This document shows positions 58,911 to 59,946 of a stretch of DNA of 59,946 bases, one piece after another. How positions within the stretch are numbered: the stretch's first letter is position 1; each line of letters starts with the position of its first letter. The DNA lies in the IMG/VR virus record IMGVR_UViG_3300031753_000008, positions 1 to 59,946 of that record, one strand, 5' to 3'. The translations under genes and the position numbers were made by a program. The stretch is from a virus. The notes beneath the pieces are model-generated. The model was not told the origin of the DNA and made no database searches. It saw only the letters and a program-made list of their open reading frames with translations.

Positions 58911-59174
58911 GTGTTCGGGTTTCGCCGGCGCTGGCGGCCGCGGCTGCGGGTGACCGCGCTCAACCACGACTTCGCCGCCGCCCAGCCGCATTACGCGATC
59001 GTCGCCGACCATGAACTGACCCCGGCGCAGATGCACCTCGTGTCGCGCGCCTGGCACGCGCTGGCGCCCGGAGGATCGGCGCTGATCATCGACGGCAACG
59101 CCGAGATCCTGTCGCATCGCCTCGAAGCCGCCATTGCTGAGCTGCAGGGCGGCACCGAATTGCTGGACTCCTGA
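58911..59174 (+). CDS. small protein before the portal
   Basis: An 87-residue protein from a GTG (MFGFRRRWRPRLRVTALNHD), with a basic N-terminus and a helix-strand pattern (DHELTPAQMHLVSRAWHALA, GGSALIIDGNAEIL). Its stop overlaps the portal ATG. Unknown function, possibly a head-assembly accessory. Confidence 0.65.
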   Translation: MFGFRRRWRPRLRVTALNHDFAAAQPHYAIVADHELTPAQMHLVSRAWHALAPGGSALIIDGNAEILSHRLEAAIAELQGGTELLDS

Positions 59175-59946
59175 TGGCCGGCCTCTTTCGCCGGCTCGCC
59201 ACTGCGTTTCGCAAGGACGCGGTGGTCGGGTCCGAGCTCGTCCACGCCTTCAACGAATGGGGCTTGTCGACCGCCGGCATCGCGGTCAACGACGTGACGG
59301 CGCTGCGCTACGTCGCGGTCATGACCTGTGTCGCGATCCTCGCCGAGGACATCGCGAAATTGCCGGTCAGGATGATGCGCCGGCTGCCCAACGGCGGCAA
59401 GGAGCAGGTCGCCAACCATTTCCTCGCCCGGCTGTTGCGCCATCCCAATGCGTGGCAGACCCGGTTCGAGTTCATGGAAATGATGATGGCCTCGGTGGTG
59501 CTGCGCGGCAACGCCTGGGCGGTCATCCTGCGCGACGCGAACGGGTTTCCGACGCAATTGGTGCCGCTGCACCCCGACCGGGTGACCCTGTTCGAGGCGC
59601 CCGGCGGCGAATGGTTCTGGGTCGTGACGCGCCAAGGGCTGCACGAAATGGCAGTCCTTCGCGACATGCCGGTCATGATCCATTCCGACGACATGCTGCA
59701 CATCCGCTGGCTGCAAACCTGGCATAGCCTCTTGGGCACGCATCGCGTGGCGCTGATGCGCGAGACGATCGGCCTCGGCATGGCGCAGGAGCAATACGCG
59801 ACCCGGCTGATGGGCTCGGGTGCGCGGCCGGGCGGTGTTCTCCAGACCGACCGAAAGTTGTCCGAGGAAGCTTTTGAGAGGCTGCGTGACGGCTTCAACC
59901 AAAATTACGCCGGGCTGCGCAATGCCGGCCGTACCGCGATCCTCGA
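59174..59946 (+). CDS. HK97-family portal protein, N-terminal part
   Basis: First part of the portal gene, running off the window end and continuing at position 2. MAGLFRRLATAFRKD, then LRYVAVMTCVAILAEDIAKL, then MMRRLPNGGKEQ and MASVVLRGNAWAVILRDANG, then PLHPDRVTLFEAPG are typical HK97-portal segments. The ATG overlaps the upstream stop (TGATG). Together with 2-736 the protein has about 445 residues. Confidence 0.95.
   Translation, partial: MAGLFRRLATAFRKDAVVGSELVHAFNEWGLSTAGIAVNDVTALRYVAVMTCVAILAEDIAKLPVRMMRRLPNGGKEQVANHFLARLLRHPNAWQTRFEFMEMMMASVVLRGNAWAVILRDANGFPTQLVPLHPDRVTLFEAPGGEWFWVVTRQGLHEMAVLRDMPVMIHSDDMLHIRWLQTWHSLLGTHRVALMRETIGLGMAQEQYATRLMGSGARPGGVLQTDRKLSEEAFERLRDGFNQNYAGLRNAGRTAIL
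59776..59946. repeat. terminal direct repeat, second copy
   Basis: Copy of 1-171 with one mismatch; see the entry at position 1. Confidence 0.95.

Noticed and set aside
1-59946. A CRISPR array
   Set aside because: The tandem repeats (51 bp, 27 bp, 21 bp) are contiguous and in-frame inside genes, without unique spacers.

Overview
This window is a complete or near-complete temperate siphovirus genome from an alphaproteobacterial host. Positions 1-171 recur at 59776-59946 with one mismatch (G127 versus A59902). The molecule was therefore circular or circularly permuted when assembled, and the portal gene is cut by the window ends (starts at 59174, resumes at 2, stops at 736). The DNA is very GC-rich. 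The host assignment is inferred from GapR-like, GcrA-C-like and DUF6456-like proteins, gene-transfer-agent-style tail-tip genes (DUF2460, DUF2163, NlpC/P60), and an attP core matching the 3' half of an alphaproteobacterial-type tRNA-Gln(CTG).

Rightward late block, 55.6 kb through the end and on to 37.5 kb, all on +: GcrA-like protein, HNH nuclease, small-terminase-like protein, TerL, portal, HK97 prohead protease with a C-terminal extension, major capsid, head decoration candidates, connector and tail-completion genes, tail tube, tail assembly chaperones with a probable -1 frameshift, tape measure with a tail-lysozyme domain, Dit-like, DUF2163, a glycosyltransferase, NlpC/P60 and tail-tip proteins. 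A 14-kb block (18.8-32.9 kb) follows, in which most fibre- or spike-like proteins start with a Sec signal peptide or lipobox. Then come a DUF1906-type endolysin, a polyglycine/repeat adhesin, a spanin pair, a holin candidate and small membrane proteins.

Leftward early block, 45958 down to 37487, on -: small overlapping genes, ERF annealing protein, a probably frameshifted gene, a CxxCxGxG zinc protein, YqaJ/lambda-type exonuclease, a NUMOD3-repeat protein, a J-domain protein, Xis-like protein and tyrosine integrase. attP lies just past int. Four more minus-strand genes lie beyond attP; in a lysogen they would sit directly behind the restored host tRNA-Gln.

Immunity and rightward early region, 46.0-55.6 kb: an S24 repressor faces a Cro-like gene. 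The leftward and rightward promoters share one design: TTGAC(C/G), a 17-bp spacer holding the same 13-bp palindromic operator, then TATG(A/G)C. A membrane-anchored DnaQ-like exonuclease sits between the leftward promoter and the repressor gene. Rightward early genes include a GapR-like protein, a truncated cytosine methyltransferase, a VRR-NUC nuclease, a replication initiator whose gene holds five iterons and an AT-rich tract (probable origin), a loader candidate, an HU-like protein, a mini P-loop protein, a DUF6456-like regulator and a serine recombinase. A second, internally deleted methyltransferase remnant lies just before terL.
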